64,000 nt of DNA. It comes from Cohnella sp. GbtcB17. Lineage in GTDB: Bacteria > Bacillota > Bacilli > Paenibacillales > Paenibacillaceae. Positions 56,527 to 64,000 of this stretch are shown here, piece by piece (position 1 is the stretch's first letter; each line of letters starts with the position of its first letter). A program made the position numbers and the translations under genes. Under the pieces are notes generated by a model. It was not told the DNA's origin and made no database searches. It worked only from the letters and a program-made list of their open reading frames with translations. The stretch is from positions 28,797 to 92,796 of the forward strand of contig NZ_JAGXJW010000016.1 in assembly GCF_019091135.1 (NCBI RefSeq). The letters are read 5' to 3'.

Positions 56527-57252
56527 TTAGTCGGCCGAGACGCCGTCCGTCCTGCCCGCGTTCGAGCCGAACGGCGATGTCAGCCGGCTGGTGAAGTCGT
56601 TCACGATCGTCAGCAGATGCGTCTTCTCCTGGCGCAGGGCGTCGAATTTTTGCTTCATTTGGGCGAGCTCCGACTCGAGCCGCTCGCTCTTTTCCTCAAG
56701 CTCGCCGATCTTTTTGTTCTTCTCCGCGGAGGTGCCGTTGTACTTCTGGAGCAGCCCCGCGTAGTTCTGGCGCTCGAGCTCGAGCATGCCCTTGAGCTCC
56801 TCGATCTCGCCGGCAAGCGCGGCCTGCAGCTCCCGGTAATCCTCCATCATCTGATCGACCTTCAGATTTTTGTCGACCAGCCGCCGCTCAAGCTCTTGGA
56901 TGCTTTTCTCGCGCTCCTCGACGACCTTGCCCAGGTTTCTAAGATCCCGGTTCAGGCGGTCGGTCTGGCCGTTCGCATGATTGAGCCGATCCTCCAGATC
57001 CCGATGGCTCATCTCGACATGCTGCTTTTCCTTGATCATCTGTTCGACGGCAAAAATCAGATCGAGCGACCTTTTGTCCATATGGCTCCTAGGCACTATA
57101 GCCGCGTCCGACGACGCTTCGCCATCCTCCGCCCCCTTCGCGAAGGCCGTTCCCTCGACCGGGGCCTCCGGCGCTTCCTTCCTCAAGTCTATTTCTTCGC
57201 GCGAAGGCTGCTGCTCCGCGCCGTTCTTCTTCTTTAGGAAGGGAGAAAACAT
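56527..57252 (-). CDS. Coiled-coil protein of unknown function
   Basis: A 241-residue cytoplasmic protein. Residues about 65-215 form a long heptad coiled coil (DLIFAVEQMIKEKQHVEMSHRDLEDRLNHANGQTDRLNRDLRNLGKVVEEREKSIQELERRLVDKN... and later LEEKSERLESELAQMKQKFDALRQEK). The N-terminus is basic and disordered. ATG 57252 has AAAGGTG 9 bases upstream. Being directly upstream of the polysaccharide deacetylase on the same strand, it may scaffold a cell-envelope or division complex (GpsB/DivIVA-like in style only; no family match claimed). Confidence 0.75.
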   Translation of the reverse strand: MFSPFLKKKNGAEQQPSREEIDLRKEAPEAPVEGTAFAKGAEDGEASSDAAIVPRSHMDKRSLDLIFAVEQMIKEKQHVEMSHRDLEDRLNHANGQTDRLNRDLRNLGKVVEEREKSIQELERRLVDKNLKVDQMMEDYRELQAALAGEIEELKGMLELERQNYAGLLQKYNGTSAEKNKKIGELEEKSERLESELAQMKQKFDALRQEKTHLLTIVNDFTSRLTSPFGSNAGRTDGVSAD

Positions 57253-57651
57253 CGATGAATTCACCTTTTCTGAATAAATGTTGATTCGTGTCGAATGATG
57301 TTATTTTTCATTATAGATGAATTTTCCAATTTATTTACGGGGCCGAAGTACCTATTTGAATACCGGCACTTAGGCTAAAAGGCGGGGGAACGAGGATGAT
57401 AGCGCATTCGCTGCACGCTGCGGCGCCTACTTCTCCCTTGCAAATTCGCTTTCCTCTCTCGGCACGGCGGTTTGCTCCTATAGCGGCGCTTTCGGATCGA
57501 GGAGCCGTTAACCTTGCTCCGATCTCGATTCGCGGCCTCTCGCGGACTCAGGTAACGCTATTTCGGGATTTCCAGCGTTTTTTAGCTTTGATCGGGGTTC
57601 ATAACGTCCCCCCGAGTCCGACGCCATCTGCTCACCTATTCGCGACCCGCA
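57253..57651. other. 399-base region with no identified gene
   Basis: It holds the A/T-rich upstream region of the coiled-coil gene (57253-57370) and then about 280 bases of mixed sequence with scattered ATAGCG/TAACG elements and a GCTCCT/AGGAGC inverted repeat (about 57473-57502). A 97-codon open frame beginning ATG 57396 runs into the 3' end of the acetyltransferase gene; its composition looks random and I do not call it. Confidence 0.5.
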
Positions 57652-58170
57652 TCAGCCGTCCGTCTCGCGGATTTCTTTCTCCATGATATAATCGTCCATC
57701 ACGTAGCCGTTCCCGATATCCGCGACCTGCTCGCGCACTTTGCGGAAGCCCTTCTTTTCGTACACCGATATCGAAGCTTCGTTGTGCCGATTGACGGTCA
57801 GCCAGATGGCGCCAAGACCGCGCTCGCGGCACAGCCGCATCAGAAAATCCATGGTGCGGCTCGCATAGCCTTGTCCCCGCTGCGCCTTCAGCACGTACAG
57901 CTTGCTCAAAAACAGCTTCCCGTCCTTCGCTTGAACGGCCATATATCCGACGTTGGCGCCGTTGGCCTGCATCAGATAATATTCGTAGCCCTGATGCGCA
58001 ATCTGATCCGCAATCGCGCCCGGCGACTGGAACTTGTCCACCATATACACGATCTGCTCAAGGGACAGAAGCGCCCCGTAATATTCGTGCCAGATCTCCG
58101 AGGCCAGCGTCGCCACGGTCTGTGCATCCTCAATCGTAACCGGGCGGCATGCCCACGCTTCTTGCGCCAT
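57652..58170 (-). CDS. GNAT family N-acetyltransferase
   Basis: A 172-residue acetyltransferase. VTIEDAQTVATLASEIWHEYYG opens the fold. KLYVLKAQRGQGYASRTMDFLMRLCRERGLGAIWLTVNRHNEASISVYEKKGFRKV contains the acetyl-CoA loop (R-G-Q-G) and the 'NxxSISVYEKKGF' C-terminal motif of the family. ATG 58170 has GGGAGG 9 bases upstream. It stands alone and the substrate is not known. Confidence 0.92.
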   Translation of the reverse strand: MAQEAWACRPVTIEDAQTVATLASEIWHEYYGALLSLEQIVYMVDKFQSPGAIADQIAHQGYEYYLMQANGANVGYMAVQAKDGKLFLSKLYVLKAQRGQGYASRTMDFLMRLCRERGLGAIWLTVNRHNEASISVYEKKGFRKVREQVADIGNGYVMDDYIMEKEIRETDG

Positions 58171-58282
58171 TTCGAACAACCTCCCGTTTGCCTGCCGTTC
58201 ATCCTACTCGGCCCATCGTCTTGCATTTAAAAATGGTGCTTTTATCGTGAGCGGTTTGTCCATTCCGACGCCGACAGCCTGT

Positions 58283-58291
58283 CATATTCTA
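58283..58291 (+). promoter_or_regulatory. SigK-type -10 element
   Basis: CATATTCTA matches the SigK -10 consensus CATANNNTA exactly, 31 bases before the exosporium-like protein gene; no clear -35 is visible. Confidence 0.45.
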
Positions 58292-58322
58292 TTCTATCTC
58301 TAACGCAGGGAGGTGAACAACA

Positions 58323-58724
58323 ATGTCAGTCGTCACTTACAATGCAACGTCGGTCACTCCGATTACGGACGGCGTGCAAATCCCGGTGCCTCAGACGCCG
58401 CAAGGCGTCGGCCTCGCCACCGTCATCGCGGCCGTCCCTTCGATCCCGAACACGGTCCAGCTCACGGCTTCTGTCGGCCTTCGCGGCGACATCGGCACCG
58501 GTAGCGTATTGTTCCGTCTCTTCCGCGACGGACAAGAGATCTACTACTCGCGCCAAGGCATCGAGGCCGGCTTCGAGCAATTCTACGTCGTCACGCTCCA
58601 AGCCTTCGACAACGCGACGCCCGGACATCATGCCTACACGCTGTCGATCGAGAAGCTGTCCGCAGCCTTGACCGCCACCGTTATCGGACCGATCAACCTC
58701 AGCGCCGCCGTTTACACCGTCTAA
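58323..58724 (+). CDS. Small beta-rich protein, exosporium protein C-like (tentative)
   Basis: A 133-residue protein with no signal peptide and an alternating beta-strand pattern (TPITDGVQIPVPQTPQ, VQLTASVGLRGDIGTGSVLFRLFRDGQEIYYSRQGIE, FYVVTLQAFDNATPGHHAYTLSIEKL, ATVIGPINLSAAVYTV). This is reminiscent of spore exosporium ExsC-type proteins, but I cannot confirm a family. The leaderless sequence and the perfect SigK -10 upstream fit a mother-cell-made spore surface protein. GGGAGGTG is an excellent ribosome site, and the gene is closed by a strong terminator. Confidence 0.7.
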   Translation: MSVVTYNATSVTPITDGVQIPVPQTPQGVGLATVIAAVPSIPNTVQLTASVGLRGDIGTGSVLFRLFRDGQEIYYSRQGIEAGFEQFYVVTLQAFDNATPGHHAYTLSIEKLSAALTATVIGPINLSAAVYTV

Positions 58725-58730
58725 TCGCGC

Positions 58731-58762
58731 AAAAAAGGCAGTCCTCGCGGACTGCCTTTTTT
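58731..58762. terminator. Bidirectional terminator
   Basis: AAAAAAGGCAGTCC and GGACTGCCTTTTTT arms with CGC loop, between convergent genes. Confidence 0.92.
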
Positions 58763-58765
58763 GCG

Positions 58766-59647
58766 TTACTGCTGCGGCGCCATATTGTTGTAAATGCGCG
58801 TAGCGTTCACTTTGCCCGTAGACACGTCTTCGCTTGTGTAGCCCGACACGATGTTGCCGACTTTGAACTCCTTTTGCAGCAGCTCTTCGGACGGTTCTGC
58901 GGCCGTCGGGCCGTCGATGCCCATGGCGGTGTCCGGCGTGATCGTCACCCACAGGTCGCCGACCTTGAAGCTTTTGCCGTCCGCACTTACTTCCGAGATA
59001 ACGCCGTCGATGTTGACCATCGCTTTCCCTTTGATCGGCGCTTCCTCCTTCGCAGGTGCCATATTGTTGTAGATGACGTCAGCCGTCACGCGGCCGGACG
59101 AGACGTCCTGAGAGGTAAAGCCGGACACGATGTTGCCGACCTTGAACTCCTTTTGCAGCAGCTCCTCGGACGGGGCGGTCGCCGTCGGCTCGTTGCTGCC
59201 CAGCTTCGTCTGATCCGTGACTTCTACCCACAGATCGCCGACCTTAAAGCTCTTGCCGTCCGCGCTCACTTCGGTGATAACGCCGTCGATGTTGACCTGG
59301 ACCTTGCCCAGGATCGGCGGCCGTTCGGACACGACCGATGTGGGCTGTGCCGTCGCCGACGGAGAAACTGTTGGGGAAGCGACCGAATCCTTCGTCGGAC
59401 CGTTCTGATTGATTGCGAAAATACCGACCGCCAGCACCGCACACGCCGCTACCCCGACTGTCCAACCCGTCAACGTCTTCTTTTTTGCCTTTTCCATTTT
59501 AACCATCTCCTTGGATTGTGTTTGATCGATCGGGCCGTTCTGCTCCGATTTTTCCATTTCGCGCATTAGCTTCTGATACGTGGCTTCGTTGAAGTCCTCG
59601 CTCGTTTTCAAATGAGACATCGCGGATTTATATACTGAACGCTTCAT
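58766..59647 (-). CDS. Membrane anti-sigma factor-like protein with two repeated extracellular domains
   Basis: A 293-residue protein. The cytoplasmic N-terminus (1-62) holds helices that could bind the sigma factor. One transmembrane helix follows (LTGWTVGVAACAVLAVGIFAI), then a Thr/Ser/Pro linker and two roughly 80-residue repeats (about 113-195 and 206-290). They share VNIDGVI-[TS]-EVSADGKSFKVGDLWV, PSEELLQKEFKVGNIVSG and YNNMAP. The layout matches anti-sigma factors and the repeats look DUF5666-like. The start lies 20 bases inside the upstream sigma gene, so translation is coupled. Confidence 0.82.
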   Translation of the reverse strand: MKRSVYKSAMSHLKTSEDFNEATYQKLMREMEKSEQNGPIDQTQSKEMVKMEKAKKKTLTGWTVGVAACAVLAVGIFAINQNGPTKDSVASPTVSPSATAQPTSVVSERPPILGKVQVNIDGVITEVSADGKSFKVGDLWVEVTDQTKLGSNEPTATAPSEELLQKEFKVGNIVSGFTSQDVSSGRVTADVIYNNMAPAKEEAPIKGKAMVNIDGVISEVSADGKSFKVGDLWVTITPDTAMGIDGPTAAEPSEELLQKEFKVGNIVSGYTSEDVSTGKVNATRIYNNMAPQQ

Positions 59648-60125
59648 CCTCTGCGCCTCCGATCTTCTCTTTTAACAGCATCCGTCCTCTGGCGAGCCAG
59701 GTCCCGACCGTGGCGGGCTTGGCCTGCAAAATGTCCGCGATCTCCTGGATCGAGTAGCCTTCGTAGTAGTGCAGGTGAATTGGAATCCGGTACTTCTTGT
59801 CGAGCGCCAGCACGGCCTGCAGAACCTCGTTCTCTTCCCGTGGGAGGTAGCTCAGGTTTTCGGGAACCGGATTGCGGCTTCTGAACCAACCGGCTTTGAG
59901 CATGTTTTTGCTTTTGTTGATCGTCGTGCGAATGAGCCACGCTTTTTCGTGCTCGTTATTTTCGAATACGGGGCGCTTCTGAAGATAGGCGAGGAATACG
60001 TCCTGCGCCACCTCTTCCGCATCGGCCATATTTTTCAAGTAGGCGAAGGCGATCTTGATCAGACTTTGCGAATAGCGATCCAAGGCCCGTCGCACAGATT
60101 CATTGAGCTCAAATGAATTGTACAC
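59628..60125 (-). CDS. ECF RNA polymerase sigma factor
   Basis: A 165-residue sigma-70 family protein. Region 2 has DRYSQSLIKIAFAYLKNMADAEEVAQDVFLAYL, region 4 has LDKKYRIPIHLHYYEGYSIQEIADILQAKPATVGTWLARGRMLL, and the length is that of the minimal ECF type. Start GTG 60125 follows AAAGGAGGTGCTGAG, an ideal ribosome site. It forms a two-gene unit with the overlapping anti-sigma-like gene. Its promoter and stress signal are not defined from the sequence. Confidence 0.95.
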   Translation of the reverse strand: MYNSFELNESVRRALDRYSQSLIKIAFAYLKNMADAEEVAQDVFLAYLQKRPVFENNEHEKAWLIRTTINKSKNMLKAGWFRSRNPVPENLSYLPREENEVLQAVLALDKKYRIPIHLHYYEGYSIQEIADILQAKPATVGTWLARGRMLLKEKIGGAEDEAFSI

Positions 60126-60433
60126 CTCAGCACCTCCTTTCCCTTTGAATACAACTGAGGGTGCGGATATTTTTCATGGCGGGCGAATTTTTTTTAAAAT
60201 GATTGGCTTTTTCGACTCTATTTACACGCTATAGACGCACGGAACGGCCGATAGGGATGCAAAAAAGAAACGGCGGTCCCAGTAGAATTACTGGAACAGC
60301 CATTCTCTAAGGTGTCGTTGTCAGAAAAGAAGAACCATAACGAGTACCCATGCCGGTTTTTTGCGCCCCAAAAATGGTTAGAATAGTTCTACTTTGCTTT
60401 TGCAATATACCCTTTATGGGAAAGGGAACGGTT
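60126..60433. other. Divergent control region between ECF sigma and AT-rich gene
   Basis: Contains the sigma-gene leader and the start of the AT-richer block. A perfect CCAGTA-GAAT-TACTGG dyad (60279-60294) may be an operator or hairpin. No convincing -35/-10 pair was fixed; no small gene was recognised. Confidence 0.4.
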
Positions 60434-61288
60434 ATGAGCCACTTCTGGTCCAATACGATCTGGTATTTGTTATTAGGTGCCGCAACCGCATTTCAAGTGG
60501 TTTATACCGTGTACGTCTCAGAGAACCGCTGCAGAACCTTTGCTTTCTATTTGACGCTTGTCGGTCTTCCGCTATATTTCGAGACATTTATTCTTATTTT
60601 CCTAGATGCCTATGTATATTATCCGAAGATTATCCAAAGTCCAGACCTTGATCCCTTTAATGATGCGTTAGTGGGCAACCTGTTCTCGCAAACCGCCGTG
60701 GCGGCATCCGCATTGTTTTTGACGGTTCGTCAAAAGCCGTTTTCCTGGTATGCGGTCATTGCCTTCCTTTACTGCGTTATGGAAGAACTTTTTAAGGCGT
60801 TGGGGATATACAGTCAACATTGGTGGAGAACCTGGATGACATTCATTGGATTACTCCTGATGTTTGCCATTGCGAAATGGATGTACTCCCGCCTAGTCCG
60901 GGGGCTTCGAACGATATACTACTACGGATATATCTTATTAGGAATGTTCCCGGTCTGTACGATTCTCTTTCTTTGGGGCGTTCTCGACTTGTTCGGACTT
61001 ATGCGCTTTAATGCAACTTTGCTCTCCAACCCTAAAATAAGCCGGTACGGTCTATATATAGTCTTTTTTTCTATCTCATATCCAATCATGGTTTGGGGTT
61101 ACTTACGGAAACATTGGGTATGGAAAGCAGCAGTCTTTGCAGTTATAGGTGCAATGATTTATGTAGGACATATCTGTCATTTGTTAATCTTTCGAGAAGG
61201 TTTGTTCATACCCGTAGGTATCCTCATGATCATTTGGATGTATGCTTCGGTCTGGATATTAGATCGCTTATACGAAGGACCATCCTAA
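60434..61288 (+). CDS. CBO0543-like integral membrane protein, AT-rich
   Basis: A 284-residue protein with eight or so hydrophobic helices (IWYLLLGAATAFQVVYTVYV, FAFYLTLVGLPLYFETFILIFLDAYVYY, LFSQTAVAASALFLTV, WYAVIAFLYCVMEELFKALG, TFIGLLLMFAIAKW, YILLGMFPVCTILFLWGVLDLFGL, and more). The pattern of a membrane protein with 'EELFKALG' plus Trp-rich helices recalls the CBO0543 family seen at 45827, but longer; identity uncertain. ATG 60434 has AAAGGG 7 bases upstream. Codon use and base composition are clearly more A/T-rich than all neighbours, suggesting acquisition. Confidence 0.75.
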   Translation: MSHFWSNTIWYLLLGAATAFQVVYTVYVSENRCRTFAFYLTLVGLPLYFETFILIFLDAYVYYPKIIQSPDLDPFNDALVGNLFSQTAVAASALFLTVRQKPFSWYAVIAFLYCVMEELFKALGIYSQHWWRTWMTFIGLLLMFAIAKWMYSRLVRGLRTIYYYGYILLGMFPVCTILFLWGVLDLFGLMRFNATLLSNPKISRYGLYIVFFSISYPIMVWGYLRKHWVWKAAVFAVIGAMIYVGHICHLLIFREGLFIPVGILMIIWMYASVWILDRLYEGPS

Positions 61289-61350
61289 CGGGAATTAAAG
61301 AGGGGGCGCACGCGCTCCCGTTTAACCGGTCCGCAATCTGAGCCACAAAT

Positions 61351-61376
61351 GGAAAAAGCGCCCGAGGGCGCTTTTC
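61351..61376. terminator. Bidirectional terminator
   Basis: GGAAAAAGCGCCC-GA-GGGCGCTTTTCC, between convergent genes. Confidence 0.85.
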
Positions 61377-61412
61377 CGCACATAGGAGAAGGTTGGAAAT
61401 ACCGCAAAAAAA

Positions 61413-61877
61413 TCAGGAGATCGCGAGATGGTAGCCGTACAGCGCGGGAAATCCCGTCGGCTTGATGACCACGACGTGGTAGGTATGGCCCGCCGTCTTG
61501 CTGAAGGTAATCGTCCGCGACGGGTTTGTCGGCGTGATGCCGCCGGTGGCGAGCGTCGTTGCGGTTGTCGCGTCGATGATGGAGATATACTGATTGACGA
61601 TCTCGCTCGTCCCGCCGTCGGACGAAAAGGTCACCGTTACGGTGCCGCCGGTCGGCGCCGCGAACGCGAAGTAATCATTGTCCGCGCCGCCGCCCGGTCC
61701 GTTCAACTGTCCAAGCACGGTGTCTCCGATGCTGACCGCGTCCGCCGTGGCAGCCGAGTTGTTGCTCTCGCTCTCGAGCACGGTCGCCGCGGATGCGGCG
61801 CTCGCGCCGGCGAGCAGCATACCGAGGACGGTCAGCGTCGCGAGCGCTTTGCGCGGTTGCCATACTGCTTGAATCAT
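61413..61877 (-). CDS. Small secreted PPC-domain-like protein
   Basis: A 154-residue exported protein. The signal peptide (IQAVWQPRKALATLTVLGMLLAGASAASAA) is followed by a beta-sandwich with SESNNSAATADAVSIGDTVLGQLNGPGGGADNDYFAFAAPTGGTVTVTFSSDGG, which matches the bacterial pre-peptidase C-terminal (PPC) domain (E-x-N-x-x-x-x-A-x-x and DxDxF elements). PPC domains usually sit at the end of secreted proteases; here it forms the entire mature protein. AAAGGAG precedes ATG 61877; the longer frame upstream would hide the signal peptide. Function unknown. Confidence 0.85.
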   Translation of the reverse strand: MIQAVWQPRKALATLTVLGMLLAGASAASAATVLESESNNSAATADAVSIGDTVLGQLNGPGGGADNDYFAFAAPTGGTVTVTFSSDGGTSEIVNQYISIIDATTATTLATGGITPTNPSRTITFSKTAGHTYHVVVIKPTGFPALYGYHLAIS

Positions 61878-62002
61878 ATCAATTCGCTCCTTTGGATAGA
61901 GCGGGCGCGCCCGCTCGGATAGGTGGTGCGTCATCTACGTTAGCACCCCGTCCGGCGGGCGGATACGGTAGGTATTGAACATTGCTGTATATTTTGTACA
62001 AT

Positions 62003-63688
62003 TCAGGCCTTGAATCGACCGATCGATTGCTGCAGCTCCTGCGCCATTTTGCTGAGGGCTTCGGCCGACGCGGACACTTCCTCCATCGCCGCGTTCTGTT
62101 CTTCCGACGAAGCGGCCACGTTTTGCATATTGGCGGCCGATTGCTCGGCAATGGCGGCTACGTCCTCCATCCATTTGACCATGCTCTGCGCGCTTGCGTT
62201 CACTTGCTCTGCGATCGAAGCGACTTCATGCGACTCGACCGCCGCCTGTTCGACGGCACCGGCGATGAGCGAGAAAGATTCGCCCGATCGGTTCACGAGC
62301 TCGATGCCCGCCCGGACGACGGCCGTCCCCTCATCCATCGCTCGTACCGCTTTGTCAGCTTCTGTCTGCATCTCTTGAATCAGCTCGCGAACTTGCCCGG
62401 CCGCCTCGGTAGACTGCTCGGCCAGCCGCCTTATCTCGCTGGCCACGGCGGCAAAGCCGCGGCCATGCACACCGGCCCGCGTAGCCTCGATGGCGGCATT
62501 GAGAGACAGGATGTTCGTCTGGGCGGTGATGTCCGCGATCATCGCGGCGATCTGGTGGATCGCTTTGGACTTCTCGCTCAAGGCGTATACGACGGCCGCC
62601 GTCTCGCTGACCGAGCCGCTCATGAGATTCATCTGTGCGACCGCCCGTCCCACGACCTGATTGCCGGCATCCGCTTTGTCTTTGGCATCGGCGTTGAGCG
62701 CCGCCACTCGCTGGATAGAGGACGAGGCTTGCTCCATCCCCTCCGAGATCTCTTCGGCCGCTTGGGCCGCCGCAGTTACATTGGATACTTGCTGGGCTGC
62801 GCCCTCGGCTACCTCCTGGATCGATGCCGAGATTTGCTCGGTGGCTTTGCTCGTCTGTTCGGCACCGGCCGACAGCTGCTCGGAAGTGGACGCGACCTGG
62901 TCCGTATTCATGCCTACTTCGCGGACGAGCTGCCGCAGATTGGACTTCATCAGGTTGAAGGAAGCCGCCAGCCGGGCGATTTCATCTTTATTTTTCACTT
63001 GAATGTCCGGCTGCGTCAGATCGCCCGAAGCGATCTTCTCCGCTCCGCCTACCAGCGCCAGAATCGGACGCGAGATGACACGGGAGATGAGAAGCGCGAT
63101 GGCGACTGCCAGCAGCAAGGAAACGATGCTTAGCGCGAGCACGGTCAGAATGACGGACGACACGAGCCGCGAATTCGCCCGGCTGCCTTCCTCCATGAAT
63201 CGGGATTGGTCTTGGGCGATTCGGTCCGCCGACTCCCCGATCTTCACGGTGATGGGCAATGCCTTGTCCACGAAATGCTGCTTCGCCGTCGCCGAATCGG
63301 TCCGCAAAAAGGCGAGCACCGTGTCCGATTCTTTTTTAAACGCGGCATTCAACGCGGCCAGTTCCTGCAGCGTATCCTTCGTCTCTTCGCTCCCGGACAA
63401 TTTTTGGGCCGTCTGAATCGCCTCGTCAAGGCTGGATATCGCCTTCGCAAGCGCCCCGTAGGCGCCCTTCTCCTGAAGCAGCGCGCTGCGCAGGCTGCCG
63501 TTTTCTTTGGACGCCAAGCTTTGAATTTCTTTGGCCTGCACCAGAATCGCGGACCGGCGGCCGACGAGGTCCGAATAGGAATCGTTGACGCGCTGAATCT
63601 GAACGTACGAGATCGCGCTTATAAGGCCAATAAGAAGGATGACGCCCAAAAAACCGGTCAATATTTTTTTCCGGATCGTAAAATTCAT
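62003..63688 (-). CDS. Methyl-accepting chemotaxis protein
   Basis: A 561-residue chemoreceptor. TM1 (ILTGFLGVILLIGLISAISYV), a 150-residue four-helix-bundle sensor domain (MCP_1/4HB type), TM2 (VILTVLALSIVSLLLAVAIALLI), HAMP (about 205-258) and the coiled signalling domain follow. The hairpin tip is intact (ITAQTNILSLNAAIEATRAGVHGRGFAAVASEIRRLAEQ). It would signal to CheA/CheW from the membrane. ATG 63688 has GGAGGCGGGTT. The ligand is unknown; a cre-like site lies about 95 bases upstream, so glucose repression is possible. Confidence 0.95.
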   Translation of the reverse strand: MNFTIRKKILTGFLGVILLIGLISAISYVQIQRVNDSYSDLVGRRSAILVQAKEIQSLASKENGSLRSALLQEKGAYGALAKAISSLDEAIQTAQKLSGSEETKDTLQELAALNAAFKKESDTVLAFLRTDSATAKQHFVDKALPITVKIGESADRIAQDQSRFMEEGSRANSRLVSSVILTVLALSIVSLLLAVAIALLISRVISRPILALVGGAEKIASGDLTQPDIQVKNKDEIARLAASFNLMKSNLRQLVREVGMNTDQVASTSEQLSAGAEQTSKATEQISASIQEVAEGAAQQVSNVTAAAQAAEEISEGMEQASSSIQRVAALNADAKDKADAGNQVVGRAVAQMNLMSGSVSETAAVVYALSEKSKAIHQIAAMIADITAQTNILSLNAAIEATRAGVHGRGFAAVASEIRRLAEQSTEAAGQVRELIQEMQTEADKAVRAMDEGTAVVRAGIELVNRSGESFSLIAGAVEQAAVESHEVASIAEQVNASAQSMVKWMEDVAAIAEQSAANMQNVAASSEEQNAAMEEVSASAEALSKMAQELQQSIGRFKA

Positions 63689-63781
63689 AACCCGCCTCCA
63701 TCAGAGTATTATAAGTACATATGTTATTATATATTGTAATAATAATTGTAAAACAATTCTAAACATTTTGTCCCAGAAATA

Positions 63782-63795
63782 GCGCTTTCAATCCG
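63782..63795 (-). promoter_or_regulatory. cre-like site (CcpA) upstream of the chemoreceptor gene
   Basis: Minus strand TGAAAGCGCTATTT agrees with the CcpA consensus TGWAANCGNTNWCA at 12 of 14 positions. It is about 95 bases from the start codon. Confidence 0.4.
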
Positions 63796-63799
63796 ATTA

Positions 63800-63836
63800 A
63801 AAATAAAAAAGGACTGCCGAGACTTTCTCGACAGTC
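63800..63836 (-). terminator. Rho-independent terminator of the helicase gene
   Basis: Minus strand GACTGTCGAG and CTCGGCAGTC form a stem followed by CTTTTTTATTTTT. Confidence 0.88.
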
Positions 63837-63872
63837 TGAGGTCACCAGCTTCAGCCCGATTTTACCGACCGA

Positions 63873-64000
63873 TTACGACCGTTCGTCGTACAGCGAGGCA
63901 TCCAACGCCCGAACGAACGGCGTCCATTCCCCCGCCGCATAGAGCAGCAGCCGGTGCATGGCGCGCGTGCAGGCGGTGTAGAACAGCTTGCGCTCGCTCT
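63873..64000 (-). CDS. UvrD/Rep/HelD-type helicase, C-terminal end (runs off the window)
   Basis: Partial gene: only the last 42 codons, reading leftwards and entering from beyond base 64000. SERKLFYTACTRAMHRLLLY is motif VI of superfamily 1A helicases (the LYVACTRA box), followed by a short tail. In Bacilli the C-terminal 'ACTRAMH' form is typical of HelD (the RNA polymerase recycling ATPase), but UvrD-like proteins share it. The terminator follows the stop at 63873. Start and full length lie outside the window. Confidence 0.75.
   Translation of the reverse strand, partial: SERKLFYTACTRAMHRLLLYAAGEWTPFVRALDASLYDERS

Noticed and set aside
57396..57686. Possible 96-residue gene
   Set aside because: It overlaps the acetyltransferase 3' end and has no recognisable protein features; composition looks non-coding.

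Overview
The window looks like chromosome from a GC-rich, endospore-forming member of the Paenibacillaceae (Paenibacillus or Cohnella type). The evidence is a complete ger-type spore germinant receptor operon, a tlp spore-protein gene, a LysM protein and an exosporium-like protein with sporulation-type promoters, LplB/LplC/YesM/YesN sugar-uptake modules, a multidomain alpha-1,3-glucanase, strong Shine-Dalgarno sites and frequent GTG/TTG starts. No rRNA, tRNA, phage, insertion sequence or CRISPR array was seen.

Layout. 1-6.2 kb: a partial FAD oxidoreductase, a Fur-controlled siderophore-binding lipoprotein, an acetyltransferase, a membrane export protein with its divergent TetR, an Rrf2 regulator and an SDR epimerase. 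6.4-14.5 kb: the GH87 glucanase, a carboxymuconolactone-decarboxylase/ECF41 sigma pair, a PPOX stress protein, a small membrane protein, and a Crp/Fnr regulator next to flavohemoglobin hmp, which has a perfect Fnr-type box. 14.6-25.4 kb: ROK repressor plus MFS, another MFS, an isochorismatase-like protein with divergent TetR, a GGDEF-EAL protein behind a c-di-GMP-I riboswitch, a glycosyltransferase, and MFS with divergent LysR. 25.5-31.5 kb: a 13-copy 51-bp repeat array, tlp, and the gerA-C-D-B operon plus a DUF2935 gene. 31.6-45.8 kb: a glycoside-uptake and hydrolysis locus with two GH3 enzymes (one circularly permuted), a LacI repressor, two permeases, a YesM/YesN two-component system and the solute-binding lipoprotein. 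45.8-64 kb: membrane, nuclease, LysM and stalk-domain proteins; a TetR-controlled oxidoreductase cluster; a two-component system whose response regulator lacks its phospho-acceptor Asp; a polysaccharide deacetylase; an ECF sigma/anti-sigma pair; an AT-richer membrane gene; a chemoreceptor; and the end of a UvrD/HelD-like helicase gene.

How the genes work together. The LacI gene is translationally coupled to the permuted GH3. Two copies of its probable operator (GAAACGTTTC) lie in the divergent control region, one just after a consensus promoter for the second GH3. A third lies before the solute-binding gene, so glycoside uptake and cleavage probably form one regulon. YesM/YesN probably adds positive control through a motif shared by the permease and binding-protein promoters.

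The most unusual feature is a set of intergenic tandem repeat arrays (about 4.5, 25.5, 38.0, 38.2 and 52.0 kb). Their sequences fall into four families, mostly unrelated, yet all use a unit of 51 or 52 bp, and most units carry a short inverted repeat. I do not recognise this repeat class.
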